The position numbers and the translations under genes were made by a program. Source: Akkermansiaceae bacterium (GTDB lineage: Bacteria > Verrucomicrobiota > Verrucomicrobiia > Verrucomicrobiales > Akkermansiaceae). From it: a DNA stretch of 51,925 nt. Below the pieces are notes generated by a model. That model was not told the origin of the DNA. It was given only the letters and a program-made list of their open reading frames with translations, and ran no database searches. Location of the stretch: NCBI GenBank assembly GCA_021733795.1, contig JAIPKB010000014.1, positions 1-51,925 on the forward strand, written 5' to 3'. Positions 42,736 through 50,889 of the stretch are shown here, piece by piece; position 1 is the stretch's first letter; each line of letters begins with the position of its first letter.

Positions 42736-42772
42736 TTGTCTATTTCGAGAAACCCGCTGATCAAATCGCGAA
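42736..42772 (+). promoter_or_regulatory. Direct-repeat operator upstream of the arabinosidase operon
   Basis: TTGTCTATTTCGAGAA (ending 42751) and TCGCGAA (42766-42772); the two half-site cores are 21 bp apart. It is the only regulatory candidate before the run of genes from 42890 to the window end. No other gene lies in 42647-42889. Confidence 0.45.
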
Positions 42773-42889
42773 GGAATGCAATCGCTTCTTGCCGGGAAGC
42801 GTATCCCAGGTTCAATCATCCCCGGGGCATCCGGTTCGGACTCACTCGGAAGCGCTCCGCCCAACATCCCCATCCCCCAACCCACTCCC

Positions 42890-45310
42890 ATGAACCACCG
42901 CACTCCACACCCGGCTCCATTCCTGGCCGTCGCCATTCTAACCACCCTATCCATCTCCGCCGCCGCCCCCCGCGACTATCCGGTCACGCCGGTGCCGGTC
43001 CAACAAGTCAAGTTCACCGACGGTTTCTGGGGGCAGCGGCTCGACAACCATTTCACCAAAGGCCTGGACCATGCCATCGACCAGTGCCGCAAGACCGGGC
43101 GCATTGACAACTTCGAGATCGCTGCCGGCCTGAAGAAAGGCGAGCATCAGGGCGCGTTTTTCAACGACTCCGACGTTTACAAGATCATCGAGGGCATGGC
43201 CTTGTCCACTGCCGGACCGATGAAGCCGGAACACCGGAAGTTTCTCGATGAATTCATCGCCACCCTCGGCAAGGCCCAGTTGGACGACGGCTACCTCTAC
43301 ACGTTCTATCAGGTCAAGAACGAGCTGGGCAACCGCTGGAAGGACATCGGCAACATGCACGAACTCTACTGCGCCGGACACCTGTTCGAGGCGGGTGCGG
43401 CCGATTACCGGATGACCGGCCGCCGCGATTTGCTGGATATTTGCGTGAAGCTGGCCGATCTCATCGACAAGACCTTCGGCCCCGGTAAAAAAGCCGACCC
43501 GCCGGGACACCAGGAAATCGAAATGGCCCTGGTGGAACTCTCCCGCGTCACCGGCGAACAAAAGTATTCCGACCTCGCCAGGTTTTTTCTCGAACAACGC
43601 GGCGTCCACCCGGGAAATTGGTACGACCAGAATCATGTGCCGTTGCTCAAAGGCGGCGAAGCCGTCGGCCACGCGGTGCGCGCCGTTTACGGTTTCTGCG
43701 GCATGACCGAGGTCGCGGCCATCACCGGTGACGAAGATTACCGCAAGGCGCTCGACCGTTACTGGCACAGCGTGACCGATACCAAGATGGCCCTCAGCGG
43801 CGGCATCGGCGGGGGGCTGTGGGAAGCCTTCGACAAGCCCTATTTCCTCCCTAACCGAAGCTCCTACAACGAAACCTGCGGGTCGATCGCCCAGGTGCTC
43901 TGGAATCACCGGATGTTCCGCCTCACCGGCGACGGCAAATACCTCGATGTGCTCGAACGCGCGCTCTACAATGGCGTGCTCACCGGCGTGCAGCTCACTT
44001 GCGACGCATTCTTCTATCCGAACCAGCTGGAAAGCGGTCCGGCCAAACGGGAACCTTGGTTTGGTTGCGCCTGTTGCCCGAGCAACATCGCCCGCGTGCT
44101 GCCCGCCCAACCCGGCTACCTCTATGCGACCAAGCCGGATACTTTGTTCACCTGCCTCTACGCCGCCAGCCAGGCATCGCTGGAAATCGCGGGAACCACC
44201 GTCAAGCTGGCTCAGAAAACCAACTACCCTTGGGACGGAGCGATTAGCCTGACCCTCACGCCGGAGTCACCGAAACCATTCACGCTGGCCCTCCGGATTC
44301 CCGGTTGGGCCCGCAACCAACCGGTCCCGGGCGATCTCTACCGCTACCTCGGCACCGCCGCGCCAGCTCCCGTCGTGAAGGTCAACGGCGAAACGGTCAC
44401 CGCCCAACCGGTGAATGGATTCATCCCCATCAAGCGCACCTGGCAAGCAGGTGACACGGTGACACTGGAGCTTCCCATGCCAGTCCGGATGGTGGTCGCC
44501 AATGACAAGGTGCGCGAGGATGCCGGCCGGGTCGCCCTGGAACGCGGCCCGCTCGTCTATTGCGTCGAGGGACTCGACAACGACAAGCTCGAGACACCGC
44601 ACAACCTGCTGCTCGCCGCCGGCGCTGCGCTCAAAAGCGAGTTCAAGCCGGAATTGCTGGATGGGGTGTGCGTGATCACGGGCCCGGCGGAGTGGGTCAA
44701 ACGCGCGGCCGACGGCAAGACGGTGGCCCGCGAGCCGCGGCAGTTTACCGCGGTGCCCTACTTCGCCCGCGCCAACCGCGAACCTTCCCCGATGACGGTG
44801 TTTCTGCTGCTCGATCCATCCGCTGCGATCCTGCCGCCGGTGCCCAGCCTGGCCACCAGCGCCAAGGTGACTTCCTCCACCGGCAAGGGCGACTTCGGCG
44901 CACTCTGCAACCAGATCACGCCGGCCCGCTCGGCCGACACCTCGCGCGGATTGTTCGCGTGGGACGACCGCCTGGGCACCACCGAGTGGGTGCAATACGA
45001 ATTCCCCGAAGCAACCACCCTCAGCTCGTCGAGCGTTTACTGGTATGACCGCTTCGGCACCGCCCAGCGCCTGCCGAAAGCATGGCGGCTGCTCTACCGC
45101 GCCGGCGAAGAATGGAAACCGGTCGCCACCAAGGACCCGTTCGGCCTCGCCACCGACACCTTCAACACGGTCCGCTTCGAACCAGTGAAAACCACCGCCC
45201 TGCGGCTCGAAGCGGATTTGCAGGACAGTTTCCTCGACCCCTATCTCGCGATTCCCTCGTCTCAGCCCGGCAAGTTTTCAGCCGGCATCATCGAGTGGAG
45301 CGTGAAATAG
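42890..45310 (+). CDS. GH127 beta-L-arabinofuranosidase with C-terminal discoidin-like domain
   Basis: An exported 806-residue enzyme (signal peptide PFLAVAILTTLSISAAAPRD) expected to remove beta-L-arabinofuranosyl units. Start chosen at ATG 42890; the frame to 42776 has no signal peptide. The GH127 domain opens with VKFTDGFWGQRLDNHFTKGL. Zinc and nucleophile residues match HypBA1: Glu328 and Cys330 in NETCGS, and Cys395/Cys396 in CACCPSN. The last 150 residues (RGLFAWDDRLGTTEWVQYEF, then YWYDRFGTAQRLPKAWRLLY) resemble an F5/8-type sugar-binding domain. First gene of a co-directional run with gaps of 20-110 bp. It differs from the enzyme at 28942 in domain layout and Cys motif, so the two probably act on different linkages. 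Confidence 0.87.
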   Translation: MNHRTPHPAPFLAVAILTTLSISAAAPRDYPVTPVPVQQVKFTDGFWGQRLDNHFTKGLDHAIDQCRKTGRIDNFEIAAGLKKGEHQGAFFNDSDVYKIIEGMALSTAGPMKPEHRKFLDEFIATLGKAQLDDGYLYTFYQVKNELGNRWKDIGNMHELYCAGHLFEAGAADYRMTGRRDLLDICVKLADLIDKTFGPGKKADPPGHQEIEMALVELSRVTGEQKYSDLARFFLEQRGVHPGNWYDQNHVPLLKGGEAVGHAVRAVYGFCGMTEVAAITGDEDYRKALDRYWHSVTDTKMALSGGIGGGLWEAFDKPYFLPNRSSYNETCGSIAQVLWNHRMFRLTGDGKYLDVLERALYNGVLTGVQLTCDAFFYPNQLESGPAKREPWFGCACCPSNIARVLPAQPGYLYATKPDTLFTCLYAASQASLEIAGTTVKLAQKTNYPWDGAISLTLTPESPKPFTLALRIPGWARNQPVPGDLYRYLGTAAPAPVVKVNGETVTAQPVNGFIPIKRTWQAGDTVTLELPMPVRMVVANDKVREDAGRVALERGPLVYCVEGLDNDKLETPHNLLLAAGAALKSEFKPELLDGVCVITGPAEWVKRAADGKTVAREPRQFTAVPYFARANREPSPMTVFLLLDPSAAILPPVPSLATSAKVTSSTGKGDFGALCNQITPARSADTSRGLFAWDDRLGTTEWVQYEFPEATTLSSSSVYWYDRFGTAQRLPKAWRLLYRAGEEWKPVATKDPFGLATDTFNTVRFEPVKTTALRLEADLQDSFLDPYLAIPSSQPGKFSAGIIEWSVK

Positions 45311-45330
45311 GATTGCGATCGGTCAAAGCC

Positions 45331-47304
45331 ATGAACCACAACACGAGATGCCAACGGTGGGCGGCGATAGCAACTCCGGACGCCCGTAATTTGAGAAGTC
45401 ATCCGCAATTTCTCTCTGCGCTTGCCGGTGCCGCCGCCTTGGTTCTCGCCTGTGCCCCATGCGGGGGAGCCACAGCGGATGCCCACAAGGTGCTCGATCC
45501 CGAAAAATCGCAACATCTCTTCGAATCCGCTCATTTCGTCGCCCGTTGGAATGACAACGACGGCGTGACCTTGAGCGATGAGGAACTCCGGAAAGGGCTG
45601 GCCACCTTGGAAGGGATCCGCGAGTTCTATCTTGGCAAGGTGGGTTTTGACGCGCCGTATGCAAATCAGGCGGTGAAATACAAGGCCAGCGTGAACCTCA
45701 GCAACAAGGGCTGGGCCACTGGAGCGGGTACCGGGAAAAACGATCCTGCCATGTGGCTCCACTTCAATGCGTTCAAGGACCAACACGCGCTCGCCCACGA
45801 ATTCGCCCACAGCCTCCAGTTCGCCACGATGGGCCTGCGCGATTCGCCCTTTGTCGGTTGGTCATGGGAATCCCAAGCCGAGTGGATGACCCACCAGATG
45901 TTTCCCGACCAGGTGGGATGTTCCGACCAGTTGGTAAACGCCCCGCATCTGTATTATGGTTCGACCCGCGACCGCTACGGAAACTGGCAGTTTTGGGAAT
46001 ATATCAAGGATACTTTCGGCTACGCCGCGATCAACGACATCTGGTCCAAGGCCACCAAGCCAGGCACCCCGGAAACCGCGCTCGAAGATCCGCTCGTGGT
46101 GCTCGCCCGCAACCAACGCTGGAAAACCAGCGAGCTCAACGACCAGTTCGGCCGCTGGGCGATGCACAATGTGACCTGGGACTACAAGAACGGCGAAGTC
46201 TATCGGAAATGCTACGGCAGTTATGACGACCTCGGCGGAATCCGCCGCAACCGCGTCTCCATCCTCGAACCGATCGACTCGAAAAAAGGCAGATTCGCCA
46301 TCCCCAACTACCGCGCTCCCCAACGCTTCGGCTACAACCTCATCCCCATTGACCCCGATCTAACCGGAAAATCGCGCGGCGTCACCGTCAACTTCCGCGG
46401 GATCGTTCAAAAGGAGCCCGGAGTGAAGAAGTTCGAGGGAAACTTTGAGAACGAACCCAAGAGCGTGCCGAAGCCCTGCTCGGACTGGCGCTGGGGACTC
46501 GTGGCCGTCGATGAGAAAGGCAATCCTCGCTACAGCGCACTCCAACGGGGGGCTGCCTCCGAAGCCACCATTACGCTGCGCGCCAACGAGAAGCAGGTTT
46601 GGCTGGTGGTGGTCGCCACGCCGACGGAATACCAGCGGATTTCATGGGATCAGATGTATTATGCCATTTACCGGTATCCATGGATGGTGGAAATCCGCGG
46701 CGGACGTCCTCGCGGCAGCGAGACCGCATCGGCCGCCAAATCCGCCGGACGCAAGGGCGCGCCGCACCCGAACGGCGGCGGTTGGGTGGATGCCACCGCC
46801 CATGCGGATCCCTCTGCCTATGTCGGCCCAGCGGCAATGGTGCTGGATGGCGCGCAGGTGCTTGGCAAGGCAAGGATCGATGATCAGGCCGTGGTTTCCG
46901 GCAATGCCAAAATCAGCGACAACGCCACCGTCCGCGGGCATGCCCTGGTGACCGGCAACGGGATCATCGCCGGCAACGCGCGGATCGAAGACGAAGCCTC
47001 CGTCTATGGCGGCACGATCAACGAGGAGGCCCGCCTCGGCGCGCTGACGCTGGTCGAGGGCGACCACACCCGGATTCGCGGCAAGGCCGACCTTGCCGCG
47101 GTGATGAACAGCATCCGCGACGCGGACCTTTCCGGCACCGTCCGTCTGATTGGAGACATCGAGTTGAACACCAGATCGATTTCGAAGGGCGTTTTCTACG
47201 GCATGGTCAATGCGGAAATGATTAGCAACCCGCGGTGGGGCGCGGACCGGACCGAGCCCGCCACGGAGGTGACGTCCACTCTCACTGCGGCCAAGCCTCG
47301 CTAA
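45331..47304 (+). CDS. Secreted HExxH metallopeptidase-like protein (DUF6055, Svx/AvrXca-like) with left-handed beta-helix
   Basis: 657 residues from ATG 45331, 20 bp after the GH127 stop. The signal peptide region is LSALAGAAALVLACAPCGGA. The catalytic-like part has HEFAHSLQF (His156, Glu157, His160), the zinc-peptidase HExxH signature, with a possible third ligand in the WSWESQAEW segment. The layout recalls the DUF6055 proteins that include the plant-associated virulence factors Svx and AvrXca. The C-terminal part (about 500-590) repeats short rungs: VLDGAQVLGKARIDDQAVVS, GNAKISDNATVRGHALVTGN, GIIAGNARIEDEASVYGG, which fits a left-handed hexapeptide-type beta-helix. Next to arabinose-releasing enzymes, it may attack the protein part of arabinose-rich glycoproteins such as extensins; that is inference. 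Confidence 0.65.
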   Translation: MNHNTRCQRWAAIATPDARNLRSHPQFLSALAGAAALVLACAPCGGATADAHKVLDPEKSQHLFESAHFVARWNDNDGVTLSDEELRKGLATLEGIREFYLGKVGFDAPYANQAVKYKASVNLSNKGWATGAGTGKNDPAMWLHFNAFKDQHALAHEFAHSLQFATMGLRDSPFVGWSWESQAEWMTHQMFPDQVGCSDQLVNAPHLYYGSTRDRYGNWQFWEYIKDTFGYAAINDIWSKATKPGTPETALEDPLVVLARNQRWKTSELNDQFGRWAMHNVTWDYKNGEVYRKCYGSYDDLGGIRRNRVSILEPIDSKKGRFAIPNYRAPQRFGYNLIPIDPDLTGKSRGVTVNFRGIVQKEPGVKKFEGNFENEPKSVPKPCSDWRWGLVAVDEKGNPRYSALQRGAASEATITLRANEKQVWLVVVATPTEYQRISWDQMYYAIYRYPWMVEIRGGRPRGSETASAAKSAGRKGAPHPNGGGWVDATAHADPSAYVGPAAMVLDGAQVLGKARIDDQAVVSGNAKISDNATVRGHALVTGNGIIAGNARIEDEASVYGGTINEEARLGALTLVEGDHTRIRGKADLAAVMNSIRDADLSGTVRLIGDIELNTRSISKGVFYGMVNAEMISNPRWGADRTEPATEVTSTLTAAKPR

Positions 47305-47347
47305 GATTCCGAGCACTCTCAATTTGCCAACATCCAATCACAAAGTT

Positions 47348-49981
47348 ATGTTTTTTGTCCCCCCAAAAGGTAATATCACCCACAACCTGAAACTCGCCAG
47401 TCTCGGCGTCGGCGCCATGGCTGCGGCTTCCTCCGGCCCGTGGTCCCCCCCCACCGCGGCGCAATCCCCCGACGCACCCATTCGGATCAACCTGTCGCAA
47501 GCGAAGGCTCCGGTGCCGCCGAGCCTTTATGGGATCTTCATGGAGGAGCTCAGCCATGCGTTTGACGGCGGAATCTATGCCGAGCTGATCCAGAACCGCA
47601 GCTTTGAGGAGGGCGTGCTGCCGCCGGGGATGAAACTGGTGGAAAAGGACGATGGAACCCTCAAGATGGAACTCACGAAACTGCCAGCCGGCGTGCCCAA
47701 GGATAAATGGGACATGCCATGGCCGTGGAACATGGGCTGCGGCTGGGACCCGAAGCGCGAGCTGATCGGATGGTCGTTGCACAATGAAGGGAGCGCCACA
47801 GGTGACATGATACCCACGGAGGCCAACCCGATGAACAAAGCCTCATCTCGCTCGTTGAAGCTGACCGTCTCCACCGGCGGCGCCGGTTGGGTGGAATTGG
47901 TGAATAGCGGCTACTGGGGCATCCATGCACAGGCCGACACCGACTATCAGCTCAAGTTTCACCTCCGCCCGGGCAGCTTCAAAGGCAAAGTGCGGGCGAG
48001 TCTGCGCTCGTCCGAGGGCAAGGAACTCGCGAGCCACGACTTCGGCGCGGTGACGCCGGGCGAGACCTGGACCCGGCATGCCGCCACGCTCAAGGCCACG
48101 GGCACCGATCCGAAGGCGGAGTTTGTGCTGCAGTTCCAAGGCACGGGCACCCTTCAATTGGATTGGGTCTCGCTGTTTCCTCCGACCTACAAGAACCGCC
48201 CCAACGGCCTGCGTCCGGATCTGGCAAATCACCTGGAGCAAATGAAGCCCTCCTTCATCCGCTACCCGGGCGGCTGTTACGTCGAAGGCCATTCGTTCGA
48301 GGGCGCCCCGGATTGGCGGACGATGGTCTGCCCGCCCGAAGATCGCCCCGGCACATGGTCGGTCTGGCAATACCGCTCGACCGACGGATTCGGCTATCAT
48401 GAATTCCTCCAGTTCTGCGAGGACATCGGCTCCAATGCGCTGTATGTCGCGTTCTGCGGCATGACCTGCCATCCGGAAAACAACTGGCCGCTCGACCAGA
48501 TCGACCCGGTGATCCAACAGACGCTCGACGCCATCGAATACGCGCTCGGCCCGGTGACCTCCAAGTGGGGCGCGGTGCGCGCGAAAATGGGTCATCCCGC
48601 CCCGTTTCCGCTGAAATACATCGAGATCGGCAACGAACACCCGCCCGCCCTCTATGGCGACTACTATAAGAAATTCCGCGCCGCCATCAAGGCGAAGTAT
48701 CCTGACATGGTCGTCATCATGAGCATGTTCTGGAGCGGCCTCAACCCGGATGCCATCGCCCGTGCGGGAGATGAAAACATCGATCTGGTAGACGAACATT
48801 CCTACAAACCATCAGGCTGGATCCGCAACAACTTCGATTACTTCGACAAGTATCCCCGCAAGCCGTGGGGTGTCTATGTCGGGGAATACGCCCACCACCA
48901 CGCCAACGGCGACTGGAGCGCCGCGATGGACGACTCGGTCTATCTGATGATGCTGGAGCGCAACGGCGACCTTGTCAAAATGGCGAGCTACGCGCCGTTG
49001 TTCGTTAACGTCAACCACCGCAGTTGGGGGGTCAACCTGATCGAGTTCGATTCCTCTCGCAGTTTCGTGCACGCCTCCTATCACGTGCAGAAGACCTACG
49101 CCGAAAACCGGCCGGACGTGAATCTGGCGACCACCGTGGTGAAGCCGCCCTCGGATGCGAGCCAGTCTCTTCTCGCCGGGCGCTTTGGACTGGGTGGGTG
49201 GAGCACGCTCAATGAGTTCAAGGAGCTGCGGGTTTATGATGAAAACGACAAGCTAGTGTTCAGTGATGACTTCGCCAATCTCGATCATTGGGACACCCCG
49301 GGCAAGGGCCAATGGAAGGTTGAGGGCGGCGTGCTGAAACAAACAGATGCGGGAATCGCGCCCGCCATGCTGTTCCTCAAGGAGAGATTCAACAAGGGCC
49401 GCGTGACGGTCAAGGCGCGCCGCACGGGTGGCATCGAAGGCTTCCAACTGCTGTTCGGCACCGACCGGCCGGAACGCGGCATCGTCTGCAACTATGGTGG
49501 CTGGGGAAACACAAAAACCTCTTTCGAAGCCCTGCTGACCGATTCTCTCACCGTCAGGAACCACGGCGAAGTCCTGGAACCCCTCGAAAACGAACACTGG
49601 TATGAGGCCAGCCTGGTTTTGGGCAGTCAATCGGCCGAGATGTTGCTGGATGGCAAGGCCGTCAGCAAGCTTGAGGCCGAGCCGATGCCTGCCTTCTTCG
49701 CCACCGCCGGATACCGGAAGGAGGACGGGATGGTCATCGTCAAAGCCACCAATTACGGCGCCGAACCACTGCTAACCGAAATCCGGTTGGAAGGCGTAAG
49801 CCAGGTTGCCGCCAACGGCGAGCACATCGTGATCCGCGCGGACCAGCCTGCGGACGAAAACACGCTCGAACGGCCGGATCTCATCAAGCCGGTGGTCCAA
49901 CCGCTGACCGGATGCTCGCAAAGCTTCCCGGTCACCCTGCCGCCGCATTCCGTCAACGTCCTGCGCATCCCTGCGAAATAG
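47348..49981 (+). CDS. GH51 alpha-L-arabinofuranosidase
   Basis: 877 residues from ATG 47348 (MFFVPPKGNITHNLKLASLG, followed by a short hydrophobic export segment); a TTG at 47324 is the alternative. GH51 enzymes release alpha-L-arabinofuranose from arabinan and arabinoxylan. N-terminal landmark SLYGIFMEELSHAFDGGIYA, then ELIQNRSFE. A carbohydrate-binding beta-sandwich (about 120-290) precedes the barrel, where acid/base Glu430 (EIGNEHPP) and nucleophile Glu513 (YVGEYAHH) are intact. Around 630-790 a LamG/CBM66-like domain (LVFSDDFANLDHWDTPGKGQ) is inserted in the C-terminal beta-domain, as in multidomain GH51 members. Third gene of the arabinose operon. Confidence 0.9.
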   Translation: MFFVPPKGNITHNLKLASLGVGAMAAASSGPWSPPTAAQSPDAPIRINLSQAKAPVPPSLYGIFMEELSHAFDGGIYAELIQNRSFEEGVLPPGMKLVEKDDGTLKMELTKLPAGVPKDKWDMPWPWNMGCGWDPKRELIGWSLHNEGSATGDMIPTEANPMNKASSRSLKLTVSTGGAGWVELVNSGYWGIHAQADTDYQLKFHLRPGSFKGKVRASLRSSEGKELASHDFGAVTPGETWTRHAATLKATGTDPKAEFVLQFQGTGTLQLDWVSLFPPTYKNRPNGLRPDLANHLEQMKPSFIRYPGGCYVEGHSFEGAPDWRTMVCPPEDRPGTWSVWQYRSTDGFGYHEFLQFCEDIGSNALYVAFCGMTCHPENNWPLDQIDPVIQQTLDAIEYALGPVTSKWGAVRAKMGHPAPFPLKYIEIGNEHPPALYGDYYKKFRAAIKAKYPDMVVIMSMFWSGLNPDAIARAGDENIDLVDEHSYKPSGWIRNNFDYFDKYPRKPWGVYVGEYAHHHANGDWSAAMDDSVYLMMLERNGDLVKMASYAPLFVNVNHRSWGVNLIEFDSSRSFVHASYHVQKTYAENRPDVNLATTVVKPPSDASQSLLAGRFGLGGWSTLNEFKELRVYDENDKLVFSDDFANLDHWDTPGKGQWKVEGGVLKQTDAGIAPAMLFLKERFNKGRVTVKARRTGGIEGFQLLFGTDRPERGIVCNYGGWGNTKTSFEALLTDSLTVRNHGEVLEPLENEHWYEASLVLGSQSAEMLLDGKAVSKLEAEPMPAFFATAGYRKEDGMVIVKATNYGAEPLLTEIRLEGVSQVAANGEHIVIRADQPADENTLERPDLIKPVVQPLTGCSQSFPVTLPPHSVNVLRIPAK

Positions 49982-50047
49982 CAGTTCGTGCATTCCAATG
50001 GATCGATGGATTGTTGGTTCTCCCTGATGAGATCACCCACGCCGCCC

Positions 50048-50782
50048 ATGAATACCATCAACTGTCTCATCGCCGCATGTCTGAGCGGGGGTCTCGTCAC
50101 TGTCGCCACCGGCCGGAACGCCCTCCCCAAGGAACCCGCTTCCGGCGGGGGCTATGTCTATTCATCCTTCACCGGCGACGGTGAGGACGGTCTTCATCTG
50201 CTCACCAGTCCGGACGGCAAGACGTGGAAGACCGTCAAGAACTATGCCAGCATCTACAAACAAAGCGAAGGACTGATGCGCGATCCGTCCATCTGCCGCG
50301 GAGGGGATGGCAAATACCATCTGGTGTGGACCACCGGTTGGTGGAACGACACCATCGGGATCGCCCATTCGGACAATCTCATCGATTGGTCACCCATGCA
50401 GAGCCTGCACATCTGGGCGGATTATGCCGGGCCGGGCAGCGAGGAGAGCGATGGCAGGAAATGGCCAAAGGATCTATCCCAACCGGCACCCCGCAATCCC
50501 AGGGTCCGCAACTGCTGGGCGCCGGAAATCTTCTACGACGACCAGACCGGGGAATATGTGATCTTCTGGGCCACCACGATCGACGATGCCGGCGTCTTTT
50601 CAAAAACATGGGATGCCAAACGTTGGGAACGCATGAACCAGCGGGTTTATTATATCACCACCAGGGATTTCAAGACCCTGACCCGGATCAATGACCAGTT
50701 TGCCGCGCCAACCTGGGTGCGCCACGGCACGGCATTCAAGGTGCCGGAAAACGTTTATGAGGTACTCGAAGCGTTGAAATAA
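50048..50782 (+). CDS. GH43-like protein with an internal deletion
   Basis: 244 residues from ATG 50048. A signal-peptide-like start (INCLIAACLSGGLVTVATG) leads into the five-bladed propeller of GH43-type enzymes: MRDPSICRGGDGKYHLVWTT with the catalytic-base Asp, then NCWAPEIFYDDQTGEYVIFW. Close relatives are about 330-370 residues, and their last lines read like RHGTAFKVPENVYEVLEALK. Here that ending follows directly on TRINDQFAAPTW, so the segment that should hold the catalytic acid Glu (an EGP-type motif) and about 80-100 residues of blades 4-5 are absent, while frame is kept. Probably inactive or binding only. Position between GH51 and the next gene supports an arabinan-related origin. 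Confidence 0.7.
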   Translation: MNTINCLIAACLSGGLVTVATGRNALPKEPASGGGYVYSSFTGDGEDGLHLLTSPDGKTWKTVKNYASIYKQSEGLMRDPSICRGGDGKYHLVWTTGWWNDTIGIAHSDNLIDWSPMQSLHIWADYAGPGSEESDGRKWPKDLSQPAPRNPRVRNCWAPEIFYDDQTGEYVIFWATTIDDAGVFSKTWDAKRWERMNQRVYYITTRDFKTLTRINDQFAAPTWVRHGTAFKVPENVYEVLEALK

Positions 50783-50889
50783 TACTCTTGGAAAGAGAAT
50801 CAAATCACACCCGGTCACCATGACTCCGAGCAGCACAATCCTCTGGGAAAATCCATTCTGATTAATCGAGACACAAGCCCGTTCCGGCC

